The notes under the pieces were generated by a model. It was not told where the DNA came from and did not search any database. It saw only the letters and a list, made by a program, of their open reading frames with translations. A stretch of 11,088 nt of DNA from NCBI GenBank assembly GCA_900770145.1, contig CAAGJL010000288.1, forward strand, positions 1-11,088, in the 5' to 3' direction. This document shows, piece after piece, positions 1-6,971 of the stretch (position 1 is its first letter; each line of letters begins with the position of its first letter). Position numbers and translations under genes: made by a program. This DNA is from Clostridia bacterium. Lineage in GTDB: Bacteria > Bacillota > Clostridia > Oscillospirales > CAG-272.

Positions 1-75
1 CCGACCGACCGCGCCATAAGGCGTCCCCCAAAAACGTTTCGTCAACTGACGTCGGGATGTTGGTTGAGTGTGCCG

Positions 76-117
76 AAAAAAAACCCCCGCCCCGCCTTTC
101 GGCGGGGCGGGGGGTTT
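76..117 (-). terminator. Rho-independent terminator of gap
   Basis: A perfect 13-bp G+C stem (84-96 pairs with 101-113) with a TTTC/GAAA tetraloop is followed, on the minus strand, by eight T residues (76-83). It lies 12 bases past the gap stop codon, so it should end the gap transcript. It is among the strongest hairpins in the window. Confidence 0.93.
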
Positions 118-128
118 CTCATCTATCA

Positions 129-1157
129 TCAGATCTCGGCAAAGTACTTAATGGTACGAACCATCTGAGAGGTGTAGGAGTTCTCGTTGTCATACCATGC
201 AACGACCTGCACCTGATAGGTGTCGTCATCAATCTTGGCGACCATGGTCTGGGTTGCGTCAAACAGAGAGCCGTAACGCATACCGATCACGTCGGAGGAA
301 ACGATCTCCTCGGTGTTGTAGCCAAAGGACTCGTTGGAAGCAGCCTTCATCGCGGCATTGATGCTCTCCACGGTGATGTCCTTGCCCTTCACAACGGCAA
401 CCAGAATCGTGGTGGAGCCGGTGGGGGTAGGAACGCGCTGAGCGGAGCCGATCAGTTTGCCGTTGAGTTCCGGAATAACCAGACCGATTGCTTTTGCGGC
501 GCCGGTGGAGTTCGGAACGATGTTCTGCGCGCCTGCGCGGGCACGGCGGAGATCGCCTTTGCGTTGCGGGCCGTCCAGAATCATCTGGTCACCGGTGTAA
601 GCATGCACGGTGGTCATAATGCCGGACTGAATGGGCGCGTAGTCGTTCAGAGCCTTTGCCATGGGAGCCAGGCAGTTGGTGGTGCAGGAAGCGGCGGAAA
701 TAATCTGGTCTTCCTTGGTCAGGGTGTCATTATTGACATTGTAAACGATGGTTTTCAGATCCTTGCCGGCGGGAGCGGAGATAACAACCTTCTTGGCGCC
801 AGCCTGGATGTGAGCCATGGATTTCTCCTTGGAAGTGTAGAACCCGGTGCATTCCAGCACAACGTCCACACCGATTTTGCCCCAGGGGCAGTCAGCCGCG
901 TTCTTCTCGGCGTAGATTTTGATTTCTTTTCCGTCCACGATGATGGAGTCCTCAGTAGCCTCGACGGTGTGCTTGTCCTCACCGATTCTGCCAAGGTAAG
1001 AACCCTGCGCGGTATCGTACTTCAGCAGGTGAGCCAGCATCTTGGGGCTGGTCAGATCGTTGATGGCAACAACCTCATACCCCTCGGCGCCGAACATCTG
1101 GCGGAAAGCAAGCCGGCCGATTCTGCCGAAACCGTTAATCGCAACTTTTACAGACAT
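129..1157 (-). CDS. gap: Glyceraldehyde-3-phosphate dehydrogenase (NAD-dependent, phosphorylating)
   Basis: This cytosolic glycolytic enzyme converts glyceraldehyde 3-phosphate, phosphate and NAD+ to 1,3-bisphosphoglycerate. The 342-residue length is normal for the family. The N-terminal Rossmann fold starts with KVAINGFGRIGR (residues 4-15), and Asp34 in AINDL fits NAD rather than NADP use. The catalytic motif SCTTN sits at 157-161 (Cys158), with the partner His185 in TTVHAYT. The substrate-phosphate region reads RVPTPTGSTTIL from Arg241 instead of the classical RVPTP..SV.DL, a variant I associate with clostridial enzymes. The ATG at 1157 was chosen because the protein begins exactly as in the family (MSVKVAINGFG) and GGAGGA lies 8 bases upstream (1166-1171). 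The reading frame stays open further upstream, but the extra 58 codons overlap the promoter and match nothing in the family. The gene has its own promoter and terminator and is probably monocistronic. The identification is secure. Confidence 0.98.
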   Translation of the reverse strand: MSVKVAINGFGRIGRLAFRQMFGAEGYEVVAINDLTSPKMLAHLLKYDTAQGSYLGRIGEDKHTVEATEDSIIVDGKEIKIYAEKNAADCPWGKIGVDVVLECTGFYTSKEKSMAHIQAGAKKVVISAPAGKDLKTIVYNVNNDTLTKEDQIISAASCTTNCLAPMAKALNDYAPIQSGIMTTVHAYTGDQMILDGPQRKGDLRRARAGAQNIVPNSTGAAKAIGLVIPELNGKLIGSAQRVPTPTGSTTILVAVVKGKDITVESINAAMKAASNESFGYNTEEIVSSDVIGMRYGSLFDATQTMVAKIDDDTYQVQVVAWYDNENSYTSQMVRTIKYFAEI

Positions 1158-1203
1158 TGTAAAAATCCTCCGTTTTTTGAAATGATTTTTTGGAACCTGT
1201 TCT

Positions 1204-1232
1204 ATTGTACCGCATTTTTCCCGTTTTGGCAA
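1204..1232 (-). promoter_or_regulatory. Sigma-A promoter of gap
   Basis: On the minus strand TTGCCA (1227-1232) and TACAAT (1204-1209) are separated by exactly 17 bases. Transcription would start near 1197, leaving a leader of about 40 bases before the gap ATG. The near-consensus elements fit a highly expressed glycolytic gene. No obvious operator was seen in the leader. Confidence 0.8.
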
Positions 1233-1303
1233 GCCCTTTGACAAAAATTCATCAAATTTTAGCAAACCGCAGAAAAAACGATAATCAACTTGTGCGCTTT
1301 GCC

Positions 1304-1331
1304 GTGCCGGGCGGGGTGTCCCGCCCCGCAC
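1304..1331 (-). terminator. GC-rich hairpin after pgm, possible weak terminator
   Basis: GTGC and GGGCGGG (1304-1315) pair with CCCGCCC and GCAC (1320-1331), leaving one C-C mismatch and a four-base loop. It starts 10 bases past the pgm stop codon, where a terminator is expected. On the minus strand it is not followed directly by a T run; the first T-rich stretch comes about 20 bases later. It may be an inefficient terminator or an RNA 3'-end stabiliser, allowing some read-through into gap. Confidence 0.5.
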
Positions 1332-1340
1332 AGCGAGCGT

Positions 1341-3023
1341 TTATTTTTCAAACACCGCACGCATTGCGGCGTGCTTTTTCTCGGCGTCGGCTTTCCCGTT
1401 GCCGACCACGCAATAATAATACTTGCATTTCGGCTCCGTGCCGCTGGGGCGCACCGCAACCCAACTGCCGTCGGCAAGCAGAAACCGTAACACGTTGGAG
1501 GGGGGGAAGCCCGCCGCCTGCATTCCGGGCGCAAGGTAATCCTCCACCGCGGTCACGGCAACGCCGCCCGCCTCCTGCGGCGGGTTCTTGCGGAGATTTT
1601 CCAGCAATGCCGCGATTGCCGCCGCGCCGTCCTCGCCTTTTTTCACCACGCTGGTCTGCGCGTCAAGGAAGTAGCCGTGCGCGGCATACAGAGAGTCAAG
1701 GACGTCGAGGAGCGTCCTTCCCTGTTCCTTATAATATGTCGCCGCTTCGCAGAGCATCAGGGACGCCTGCACGGCGTCCTTGTCTCTGGCAATGGGGGAA
1801 ATGAGACAGCCGTAACTTTCCTCATAGCCGAAGACAAACTCCGCCTCGCCCGTGGTTTCAAAGGTGTGAATTTTATCCCCGATGAATTTGAAACCGGTCA
1901 GGGTTTTGACCACCCGCACGCCGTATTTCTCACACACGCGGTCGCCTAAGGTGGAGGTGACCACCGTGTTGCACATTACGGCGTTTGCCGGCAGCGTGCC
2001 CGCCGCCTGTCTGGCGGAAAGGATATAGTCCAGCAGCACCGCGCCGGATTGGTTGCCGCTCATCAGCACGTATTCCCCGTCTTTTCTTACCACCACGCCA
2101 AGGCGGTCGCAGTCAGGGTCGGTGGTGATGGCGATGTCCGCATCCACCTTCTTTGCCAGTTCAATCGCTTTTTCGTATGCCGCGGCAACTTCCGGGTTCG
2201 GGGACTTGGTGTTGATGAAATCTTTATCGGGGAAGCACTGTTCCTCCACCGGCACCACGTGATAGCCGCACCGTTTCAGCACCTCGCGCACCGGCACGTT
2301 TCCCGTGCCGTGCTGGGGGGAATACACGACTTTGAGGTTATTTTTCTCCACATCCGGGTGCAGACGGATTTTCATCACCTCACGGTAATACGCCTCGTCC
2401 ACGCTCTCGTCCAGCATCACGATCAGATCGCCCGCCGCCTGTGCGTCCAGCGCTTCCACCGTAAGCGGGTCGGTGATGGCGTTTACAATCCCGGAAAGTT
2501 CGTCCGTGTATTTCGGCACCAGCTGGCACCCCTCGCTGTCATACAGTTTATAGCCGTTGTATTCGGGCGGATTGTGGGAGGCGGTGATCATTACCCCCCC
2601 GGACGTGCCGAGATAACGCACCGCAAAGGAAAGCTCCGGCGTGGGGCGCAGACTCCCGAAAATATACGCCTTGATCCCGTGTTTTGCCAGCACGCCCGCC
2701 GTTTCCATACAGAACTCGCGGCTCATACGCCGGTTATCGTGGGCGATGACAACGCCCTTTTCTCTCGCATTCGGGTCGTGCTTTTCCAAAAAGCGCGCAT
2801 AGCCCTCGGTCGCTTTGCGCACGGTATACCGGTTCATCCGGTTGGTTCCGGCGCCCAGCACCCCGCGCATCCCCGCCGTGCCAAAGGCAAGGTCGGTATA
2901 AAACCGGTCGCGGATTTCCGCCGCGTTGCCGCGGATCCCCTCCAGTTCCTTTCGGGTTGCCGCGTCTGCCGCGCCCTCGCGGCACCATTGTTCGTACAGT
3001 TGCATCTCGTCTCTCTCGGTCAT
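1341..3023 (-). CDS. Phosphoglucomutase / phosphomannomutase (alpha-D-phosphohexomutase family)
   Basis: This cytosolic enzyme interconverts hexose 6-phosphate and hexose 1-phosphate through a phosphoserine. Glucose 1-phosphate then feeds UDP-glucose, glycolipid, teichoic acid or glycogen synthesis. All four family motifs are present in the 560 residues: catalytic loop TASHNP at 147-152 (Ser149), metal loop DPDCDR at 302-307 (usual form DPDxDR), sugar-specificity loop GYEESYG at 399-405, and phosphate-binding RPSGTEPK at 525-532. The length matches the long Bacillota PgcA-type enzymes rather than the roughly 450-residue ManB/GlmM type. The start at 3023 is preferred over the in-frame ATG at 3047, because GGGAGGA (3030-3036) lies 6 bases before it and the family sequence begins there. 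It has its own promoter and a hairpin after the stop. Whether glucose or mannose is preferred cannot be read from sequence, so pgcA is likely but not assigned. Confidence 0.95.
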   Translation of the reverse strand: MTERDEMQLYEQWCREGAADAATRKELEGIRGNAAEIRDRFYTDLAFGTAGMRGVLGAGTNRMNRYTVRKATEGYARFLEKHDPNAREKGVVIAHDNRRMSREFCMETAGVLAKHGIKAYIFGSLRPTPELSFAVRYLGTSGGVMITASHNPPEYNGYKLYDSEGCQLVPKYTDELSGIVNAITDPLTVEALDAQAAGDLIVMLDESVDEAYYREVMKIRLHPDVEKNNLKVVYSPQHGTGNVPVREVLKRCGYHVVPVEEQCFPDKDFINTKSPNPEVAAAYEKAIELAKKVDADIAITTDPDCDRLGVVVRKDGEYVLMSGNQSGAVLLDYILSARQAAGTLPANAVMCNTVVTSTLGDRVCEKYGVRVVKTLTGFKFIGDKIHTFETTGEAEFVFGYEESYGCLISPIARDKDAVQASLMLCEAATYYKEQGRTLLDVLDSLYAAHGYFLDAQTSVVKKGEDGAAAIAALLENLRKNPPQEAGGVAVTAVEDYLAPGMQAAGFPPSNVLRFLLADGSWVAVRPSGTEPKCKYYYCVVGNGKADAEKKHAAMRAVFEK

Positions 3024-3029
3024 TTTGCA

Positions 3030-3036
3030 TCCTCCC
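3030..3036 (-). promoter_or_regulatory. Ribosome binding site that fixes the phosphoglucomutase start
   Basis: On the minus strand GGGAGGA lies 6 bases before the ATG at 3023. It falls inside the eight-codon extension that would result from using the ATG at 3047, which has no comparable site in front. It therefore supports the shorter 560-residue protein. Confidence 0.8.
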
Positions 3037-3062
3037 TCGCCGTACATTATCGTTCATAATTT

Positions 3063-3091
3063 ATTATAGCATATTTCTTTTCCGATTTCAA
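3063..3091 (-). promoter_or_regulatory. Sigma-A promoter of the phosphoglucomutase gene
   Basis: On the minus strand TTGAAA (3086-3091) is followed after exactly 17 bases by a perfect TATAAT (3063-3068). The start site would be near 3056, giving a leader of about 33 bases before the ATG at 3023. Confidence 0.85.
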
Positions 3092-3253
3092 CTGCCCGCG
3101 GCAGATTATTTTTCGGTTTTTTACACGGAAAAACGCTTTTTTCGGCACATATATACGGGGATATTGCAAAAAACGCGCTGTCATAAAACGGGCGGTGCCC
3201 GCGTATCTTTTAACAGTTGCCGGGAAAGGCAAAGTCAGAAGGAGGAAACCGCT

Positions 3254-3745
3254 ATGTTTATCTGCTCTATGCGCGCCGGAACCATCCGATTTTTCGCCGT
3301 TATCTGCGTGGCGCTTGCGGCGCTGATCACGCTGATCGCGCTGGTACCGGAGTTACAGCCCGCCGCTGCCGCCGGCACCGAACTGCCGGCGGAAAACACC
3401 GAGACCGTCAATTATGAAAAAATCCGCTCCAATGAGGACCGTATCGCGTTTCTCGCCCGGTTCGGCTGGCAGGTGGAGGAAACGCCCAAGGAAAGCGCAA
3501 ATGTGGCAATACCTGCCGAGTTTGACAGGGTTTTTGCCGCTTATAATGAACTGCAACGCGCCCAGGGGCTGGACCTCTCCAAATACGCCTCCCGCACCGT
3601 GGAGCGCTACACCTACCGCGTGACCAATTACGAGGGCTACGACGGCGAAGTGCTTGCCAACCTGCTGATCTGCCGCGGGCGAGTCATCGGCGGGGACATC
3701 TGCAGTGCCGATCAAAACGGCTTTCTGCACGGATTCGCCCGATAA
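3254..3745 (+). CDS. DUF4830-like membrane-anchored protein of unknown function
   Basis: The 163-residue product has a short positive N-terminus and one hydrophobic segment (about residues 12-32), so it is probably a signal anchor or uncleaved signal peptide with the rest outside the membrane. The remainder resembles, from memory, the clostridial DUF4830 family: an I.FL..FGW segment (IAFLARFGWQVEE, 62-74), then AIPAEFDRVFAAYNELQRAQGLDLSKY, then TYRVTNY, and finally GRVIGGDICSADQNGFLHGF near the C-terminus. No catalytic residues can be named. The start is set by AGGAGG ending 8 bases before the ATG; the frame runs further upstream, but that part overlaps the phosphoglucomutase promoter. It is transcribed away from the phosphoglucomutase gene and closed by a terminator, so it is probably a single-gene unit. 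No promoter for it was clear in 3092-3240. Function is unknown. Confidence 0.82.
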   Translation: MFICSMRAGTIRFFAVICVALAALITLIALVPELQPAAAAGTELPAENTETVNYEKIRSNEDRIAFLARFGWQVEETPKESANVAIPAEFDRVFAAYNELQRAQGLDLSKYASRTVERYTYRVTNYEGYDGEVLANLLICRGRVIGGDICSADQNGFLHGFAR

Positions 3746-3770
3746 CGCACCGCGTTTTACGCATTTTTAC

Positions 3771-3820
3771 ACCCCTTTCGGCGCTCTTTTTTCAAAAAGA
3801 GGACGAAAGGGGTCTTTTTT
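3771..3820 (+). terminator. Rho-independent terminator after the DUF4830-like gene
   Basis: The outer arm ACCCCTTTCG (3771-3780) pairs perfectly with CGAAAGGGGT (3804-3813). Inside it CTCTTTT pairs with AAAAGAG (3784-3801). Six T residues follow at 3815-3820. It lies 25 bases past the stop at 3745. Confidence 0.9.
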
Positions 3821-4005
3821 GCAAAAAACACAGCACATCCTATGGCTAATGCAAATTTCGGAAAATCTTTTTCTGAAAAATATTGTGTTTTATGAAAATC
3901 ACAACAATACAAATTCTGCCAAAAGGCATTAACGGGATGTTTTTTCTTATAAATGTAAACATCGTATGAATTATGGCATTATTTTTCCAAATCAACAAAA
4001 ATAAT

Positions 4006-4034
4006 ATGCAAAAAAAGAAAATATATGTTATAAT
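4006..4034 (+). promoter_or_regulatory. Extended -10 promoter of the beta-helix surface protein gene
   Basis: TGTTATAAT (4026-4034) combines a perfect -10 hexamer with the TG of an extended -10 element. The hexamer 17 bases upstream, ATGCAA (4006-4011), is a poor -35, as is usual for this class. A start near 4041 gives a leader of about 79 bases containing a hairpin at 4057-4084. Confidence 0.7.
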
Positions 4035-4104
4035 TTAAATAACGCAAATTCCATAGTGCCGTTCCGGCGGTTGGAACTGCGGCATGGACAATCAATTTTT
4101 TTAC

Positions 4105-4111
4105 GGGAGGA
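4105..4111 (+). promoter_or_regulatory. Ribosome binding site that fixes the surface-protein start
   Basis: GGGAGGA lies 8 bases before the ATG at 4120. It chooses this start, which opens a typical signal peptide, over the in-frame ATG at 4084, which lies in the leader hairpin and has no such site. Confidence 0.85.
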
Positions 4112-4119
4112 CTATTTTG

Positions 4120-6843
4120 ATGAAAAAGTTTCTCGCACTCACTCTGACGCTGTGCATGGTGCTGTCTCTCGCGGCAGTATTCGGCGTAACGGCATCCGCC
4201 GCCACCGAAAAAACCGAGGGCAAGACCCACACCATGACAGCCGTGTACGACAACGGCAACTACACCGTTGCGCTTCAGTCCGGCGACAGCGTTACCATCA
4301 ACACCGCAGAGGAACTGCGCCTGCTTTCCCTTTACACCAACGCGGGCAAAGTCACAAAAGGCATCCGGTTTATTCTGACTGCGGACATTACGCTGGGCGC
4401 ACAGTATGACCCCGCCTCCGATCTGCCGTTGTTTACCCCGATCGGCAATACCGCGGAAACACCGTTCTGCGGAGTTTTTCTCGGTTCGGGGCACACCATT
4501 TCCAACCTGTACGTCAAGGAAAACGGGGTGGCAGGTCTGTTCGGCTATACAGAGAACACCTCCGTTCAGCAACTGTCTCTGAATAATGTCGCCATCTCCG
4601 GCACGGATTACACCGGCGCGGTGATCGGGCATTCCAAATATCATCTGTCTTTGGTCAACGTCTCCGTCAACGGGAAAGTGACCGGGGCGGATCACGTGGG
4701 CGGTCTGATCGGTCATGCGGAGTCCGGCGCGGCATGGATTATCAACAGCGCCTCTTCCGCCACTGTGACCGGCAAAGGGTTTGCCGGCGGTCTGATCGGC
4801 ACCTGCGAGCAGGCGAAACTGTACAACTGCCTGGTTTCCGGGCGGGTATTCTCGGACGGCACCGCCAACGTATTTCTCGGCGCCGGCGCCGGCGCCGCAA
4901 CCGATTGCTATTATTACAGCACCGCGTTTTCCGGTGAATCCCCCGCCACGGGCGTGGAGGGTAAAGTAAAAGATTTGGGTACTTCCGTCAGCGCGACGGA
5001 AGCGGTACGCCTCCTGAACGCGTACTACCTGACCGATTACTCCAACAGCAAGTATATGTTCGGCTGGACGGTGGTCAATGACAAACCGGCGCTTGCCAAT
5101 GCGACCCCTTGCGCAACGGTCGTTGCGAAAAACGAGACCTTTGTATTTGCCACCCTTGCCGACGCGGTACGTTTCGCCCGTCAGGATGAGACTTCTGTGG
5201 TCAACCTGATCAGAAGCGTCAGAACGGAAGGCACGGAAATCGGCGGAAACTACACGCTGGCGCTCGGGAAATACAATCTCACCGTTACCTCCCCCCTTAC
5301 CGTTTCTTTCGGCACCGTGACCATCACCTGCGACGGCGGTGAAATCGTCGCCCCCGACTCGGCAACCATTCAGCTGATGGGCGGAAACCTGAATCTCCTC
5401 TCGGTCAGAGTGCTTTCCCGCGCTTCCTACGCTTTGGAAAACAAAGGAACCGGTAACATCTATCTTTCCGGCGAACGGCAGATTTCCGGCGTTTCCGGCG
5501 GAGATATTTATATTGGCTATGCCAATACGCTGTACGGCAGCGATAAGGAGAACAAAACCGCCTACACCGGCAAACTGATTTACGTGAAGTGCGGCTTTGC
5601 TTATCAGAACGGCTCCGTCATCGTCAACAACGCGGCAGAAAACAAATTTGACGCATACGGATACGACTCCTCTCACTATATCACCGAAATCAAGGACGGT
5701 GCCCTGGTATTTGAGGCAATCAGTTTCTGGGTGTGGGCGATCATCGGCATTCTGTTTGCAGGTGCCGCACTGTTGCTGGTCATCACTATCGTCAAAACCG
5801 TCCGCTATAAAAAGAGAATGAAAACCTACTCGTTCCTCCCGTTCCTGCCGCTGGTGTTTTTCACTGCCCGTCAGACCGGTTTCCTGATTGCCGCAGGCGC
5901 GGTGATCGTGATTTGCCTGCTGACCATGCTGATCTCCGGCTCCAAGCAGAAAAAGAAAGAAGCCGAGGCAAAGGCGAAGAAAAACGCCCCCGCCAAGGAA
6001 GAACCCAAAGAAGAACCTGTAAAAGAAGCTCCAGCCGAAGAAGTCAAGGAAGAGCCTGCTGTTGAAGAAGAGGTCAAGGAAGAGCCCGCCGAGGAACCCG
6101 CAGCGGAAGAGCCCAAAGAGGAAGAACCCGCCGAGGAGCCCGCAGCGGAAGAGCCCAAAGAGGAAGAACCCGCCGAGGAGCCCGCAGCGGAGGAAACCAA
6201 AGAGGAGGAACCTGCCGAGGAGCCGACCGAGGAAGAACCCGAAGCGGAAGAAACCGAGAAAAGCGAAGAATCCGGTGAGGAAACATCGCAGATTCCCGTT
6301 GTGGACGGCAACCCCACGGTGCCTGTTGCAAAAGGCGATCAGGTTGTGGTGGCAGAGAGAGACGCCGCCGGTAACATGGTCTATTCGGTCTACAAGAAAT
6401 CCTTTATGGCGCGCCTGATTCAGTCCGACAAGGAAGTTCAGGAGCGGTATGAAACCGTTAAGAACGCCCTGCTTTCCTACAAGAAAGTCAATTCCCGCGT
6501 CAGCTGGAGCTATGACTCGTTCAAGAGCGGGCACACTCAGCTTGCCAAAATCACCATCCGCGGCAAGACCCCGTACCTCTATCTCGCGCTTGATCCGGCT
6601 TCCTTGGAAGGCAGCAAGTATAACGTGACCGACGCGGGAAAAGCGAAGAAATACTCCACCGTCCCCTGCCGCCTGCGCCTGACATCCAAGCGCAGCGTCA
6701 AGTGGGCAACCGAGCTGGTTGACGTGCTGGCAGAGAAAAACGGATTGGTCAAAAACCCGAAATTCCAGCCTGAGACCTATGTTTCCGAAAACGAAACGAC
6801 CGAGGCGCTCATCGAAAAAGGCCTGATTAAAAAGGCGCAATAA
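4120..6843 (+). CDS. Secreted GLUG/beta-helix membrane protein with Glu/Pro repeat linker and conserved C-terminal domain
   Basis: This 907-residue protein is not matched to a named gene, but its parts are readable. Residues 1-28 form a typical signal peptide (MKKFLALTLT start, cleavage after ASA). GLUG-like motifs recur at about 136-146 (VAGLFGYTENT), 164-172 (YTGAVIGHS), 192-201 (HVGGLIGHAE) and 221-230 (FAGGLIGTCE), followed by beta-rich sequence to about 530, suggesting an extracellular beta-helix. A membrane helix spans about 536-558. A second hydrophobic stretch (572-607) may be a short hairpin or one further helix. Lysine-rich KQKKKEAEAKAKK follows, which by the positive-inside rule puts the C-terminus in the cytosol. 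Residues about 627-721 are an acidic Glu/Pro/Ala linker with three 14-residue repeats. The domain at about 755-870 (YKKSFMARLIQSD, LLSYKKVNSRVSW, TIRGKTPYLYLALDP) recurs, as I remember it, in many clostridial proteins without known function. A role in surface attachment or sensing across the membrane is inference. Confidence 0.85.
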   Translation: MKKFLALTLTLCMVLSLAAVFGVTASAATEKTEGKTHTMTAVYDNGNYTVALQSGDSVTINTAEELRLLSLYTNAGKVTKGIRFILTADITLGAQYDPASDLPLFTPIGNTAETPFCGVFLGSGHTISNLYVKENGVAGLFGYTENTSVQQLSLNNVAISGTDYTGAVIGHSKYHLSLVNVSVNGKVTGADHVGGLIGHAESGAAWIINSASSATVTGKGFAGGLIGTCEQAKLYNCLVSGRVFSDGTANVFLGAGAGAATDCYYYSTAFSGESPATGVEGKVKDLGTSVSATEAVRLLNAYYLTDYSNSKYMFGWTVVNDKPALANATPCATVVAKNETFVFATLADAVRFARQDETSVVNLIRSVRTEGTEIGGNYTLALGKYNLTVTSPLTVSFGTVTITCDGGEIVAPDSATIQLMGGNLNLLSVRVLSRASYALENKGTGNIYLSGERQISGVSGGDIYIGYANTLYGSDKENKTAYTGKLIYVKCGFAYQNGSVIVNNAAENKFDAYGYDSSHYITEIKDGALVFEAISFWVWAIIGILFAGAALLLVITIVKTVRYKKRMKTYSFLPFLPLVFFTARQTGFLIAAGAVIVICLLTMLISGSKQKKKEAEAKAKKNAPAKEEPKEEPVKEAPAEEVKEEPAVEEEVKEEPAEEPAAEEPKEEEPAEEPAAEEPKEEEPAEEPAAEETKEEEPAEEPTEEEPEAEETEKSEESGEETSQIPVVDGNPTVPVAKGDQVVVAERDAAGNMVYSVYKKSFMARLIQSDKEVQERYETVKNALLSYKKVNSRVSWSYDSFKSGHTQLAKITIRGKTPYLYLALDPASLEGSKYNVTDAGKAKKYSTVPCRLRLTSKRSVKWATELVDVLAEKNGLVKNPKFQPETYVSENETTEALIEKGLIKKAQ
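6091..6216 (+). repeat. Three 42-bp tandem repeats encoding a Glu/Pro-rich linker
   Basis: Units start at 6091, 6133 and 6175, and each encodes a version of EEPAAEEPKEEEPA (residues 658-699 of the surface protein). Units 1 and 2 are almost identical at DNA level; unit 3 differs at several bases and has Thr in place of the second Pro. A partial, more diverged unit continues from 6217. The in-frame 42-bp length means copy number can change without a frameshift. Confidence 0.92.
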
Positions 6844-6868
6844 TTTCCCGCGTGCATCACGCACACGC

Positions 6869-6911
6869 CCCACGGGTTCCGGCGCCCGCCGGAACCCGTG
6901 GGATTCTTTTT
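6869..6911 (+). terminator. Rho-independent terminator of the surface-protein gene
   Basis: A perfect 15-bp stem (6869-6883 with 6888-6902) with loop GCCC is followed by ATTCTTTTT. It starts 25 bases past the stop at 6843 and separates the surface-protein gene from the next operon. A small stem, GCGTG/CACGC (6850-6862), precedes it. Confidence 0.93.
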
Positions 6912-6942
6912 GCCCGAGCTGACATAAATTTCGGCAAACCTC

Positions 6943-6971
6943 TTGACAATGATTGTGCATTGCTGTATAAT
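6943..6971 (+). promoter_or_regulatory. Perfect-consensus sigma-A promoter of the glycolipid-type operon
   Basis: TTGACA (6943-6948) and TATAAT (6966-6971) match the consensus at all 12 positions with the ideal 17-base spacing. The start should be near 6978, giving a leader of about 58 bases. It lies just past the preceding terminator, so the three downstream genes form their own unit. Such a strong core promoter is usually held in check, which fits the overlapping palindrome at 6969-6991. Confidence 0.95.

Larger units (their letters stand above)
3821..4119. other. AT-rich intergenic region before the surface-protein gene
   Basis: About 300 bases without a supportable gene, clearly richer in A+T than the flanking genes up to about 4050. 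It holds the extended -10 promoter at 4006-4034 and a leader hairpin, in which GTTCC (4061-4065) pairs with GGAAC (4073-4077) and TGCC (4057-4060) with GGCA (4081-4084). A weak TTGTG-N12-CACAA inverted repeat at 3883-3904 could be a protein-binding site but may be chance. Short open frames crossing it lack ribosome sites and protein-like composition. Confidence 0.6.

Noticed and set aside
1..75. Possible gene start on the minus strand at the left edge (an ATGGCGCGG reading outward, with GGGGGA upstream)
   Set aside because: Only a few codons are visible, the ribosome site is weak and no promoter with acceptable spacing was found, so nothing can be supported.
57..1241. A 394-codon plus-strand frame opposite gap
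   Set aside because: It begins inside the gap terminator and runs through the gap promoter. The minus strand encodes an unmistakable GAPDH.
2049..3059. A 336-codon plus-strand frame opposite the phosphoglucomutase gene
   Set aside because: It has the His/Arg/Val-rich composition of an antisense shadow, no ribosome site, and the opposite strand carries all four mutase motifs.
3163..3200. Possible promoter for the DUF4830-like gene (TTGCAA with TAAAAC)
   Set aside because: The spacing is only 14 bases and the second hexamer is poor, so it is not called.
3905..3955. Second promoter-like TATAAA near 3950 in the AT-rich gap
   Set aside because: No -35 at proper spacing; AT-rich sequence yields such hexamers by chance.
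6091..6216. Possible CRISPR-like array from the regular 42-bp spacing
   Set aside because: The units are directly adjacent with no variable spacers and lie in frame inside a coding region.
5871..6331. Ser/Gly-rich and Pro/Arg-rich minus-strand frames over the repeat region
   Set aside because: Their low-complexity repeats arise only from reading the Glu/Pro repeat in other frames.
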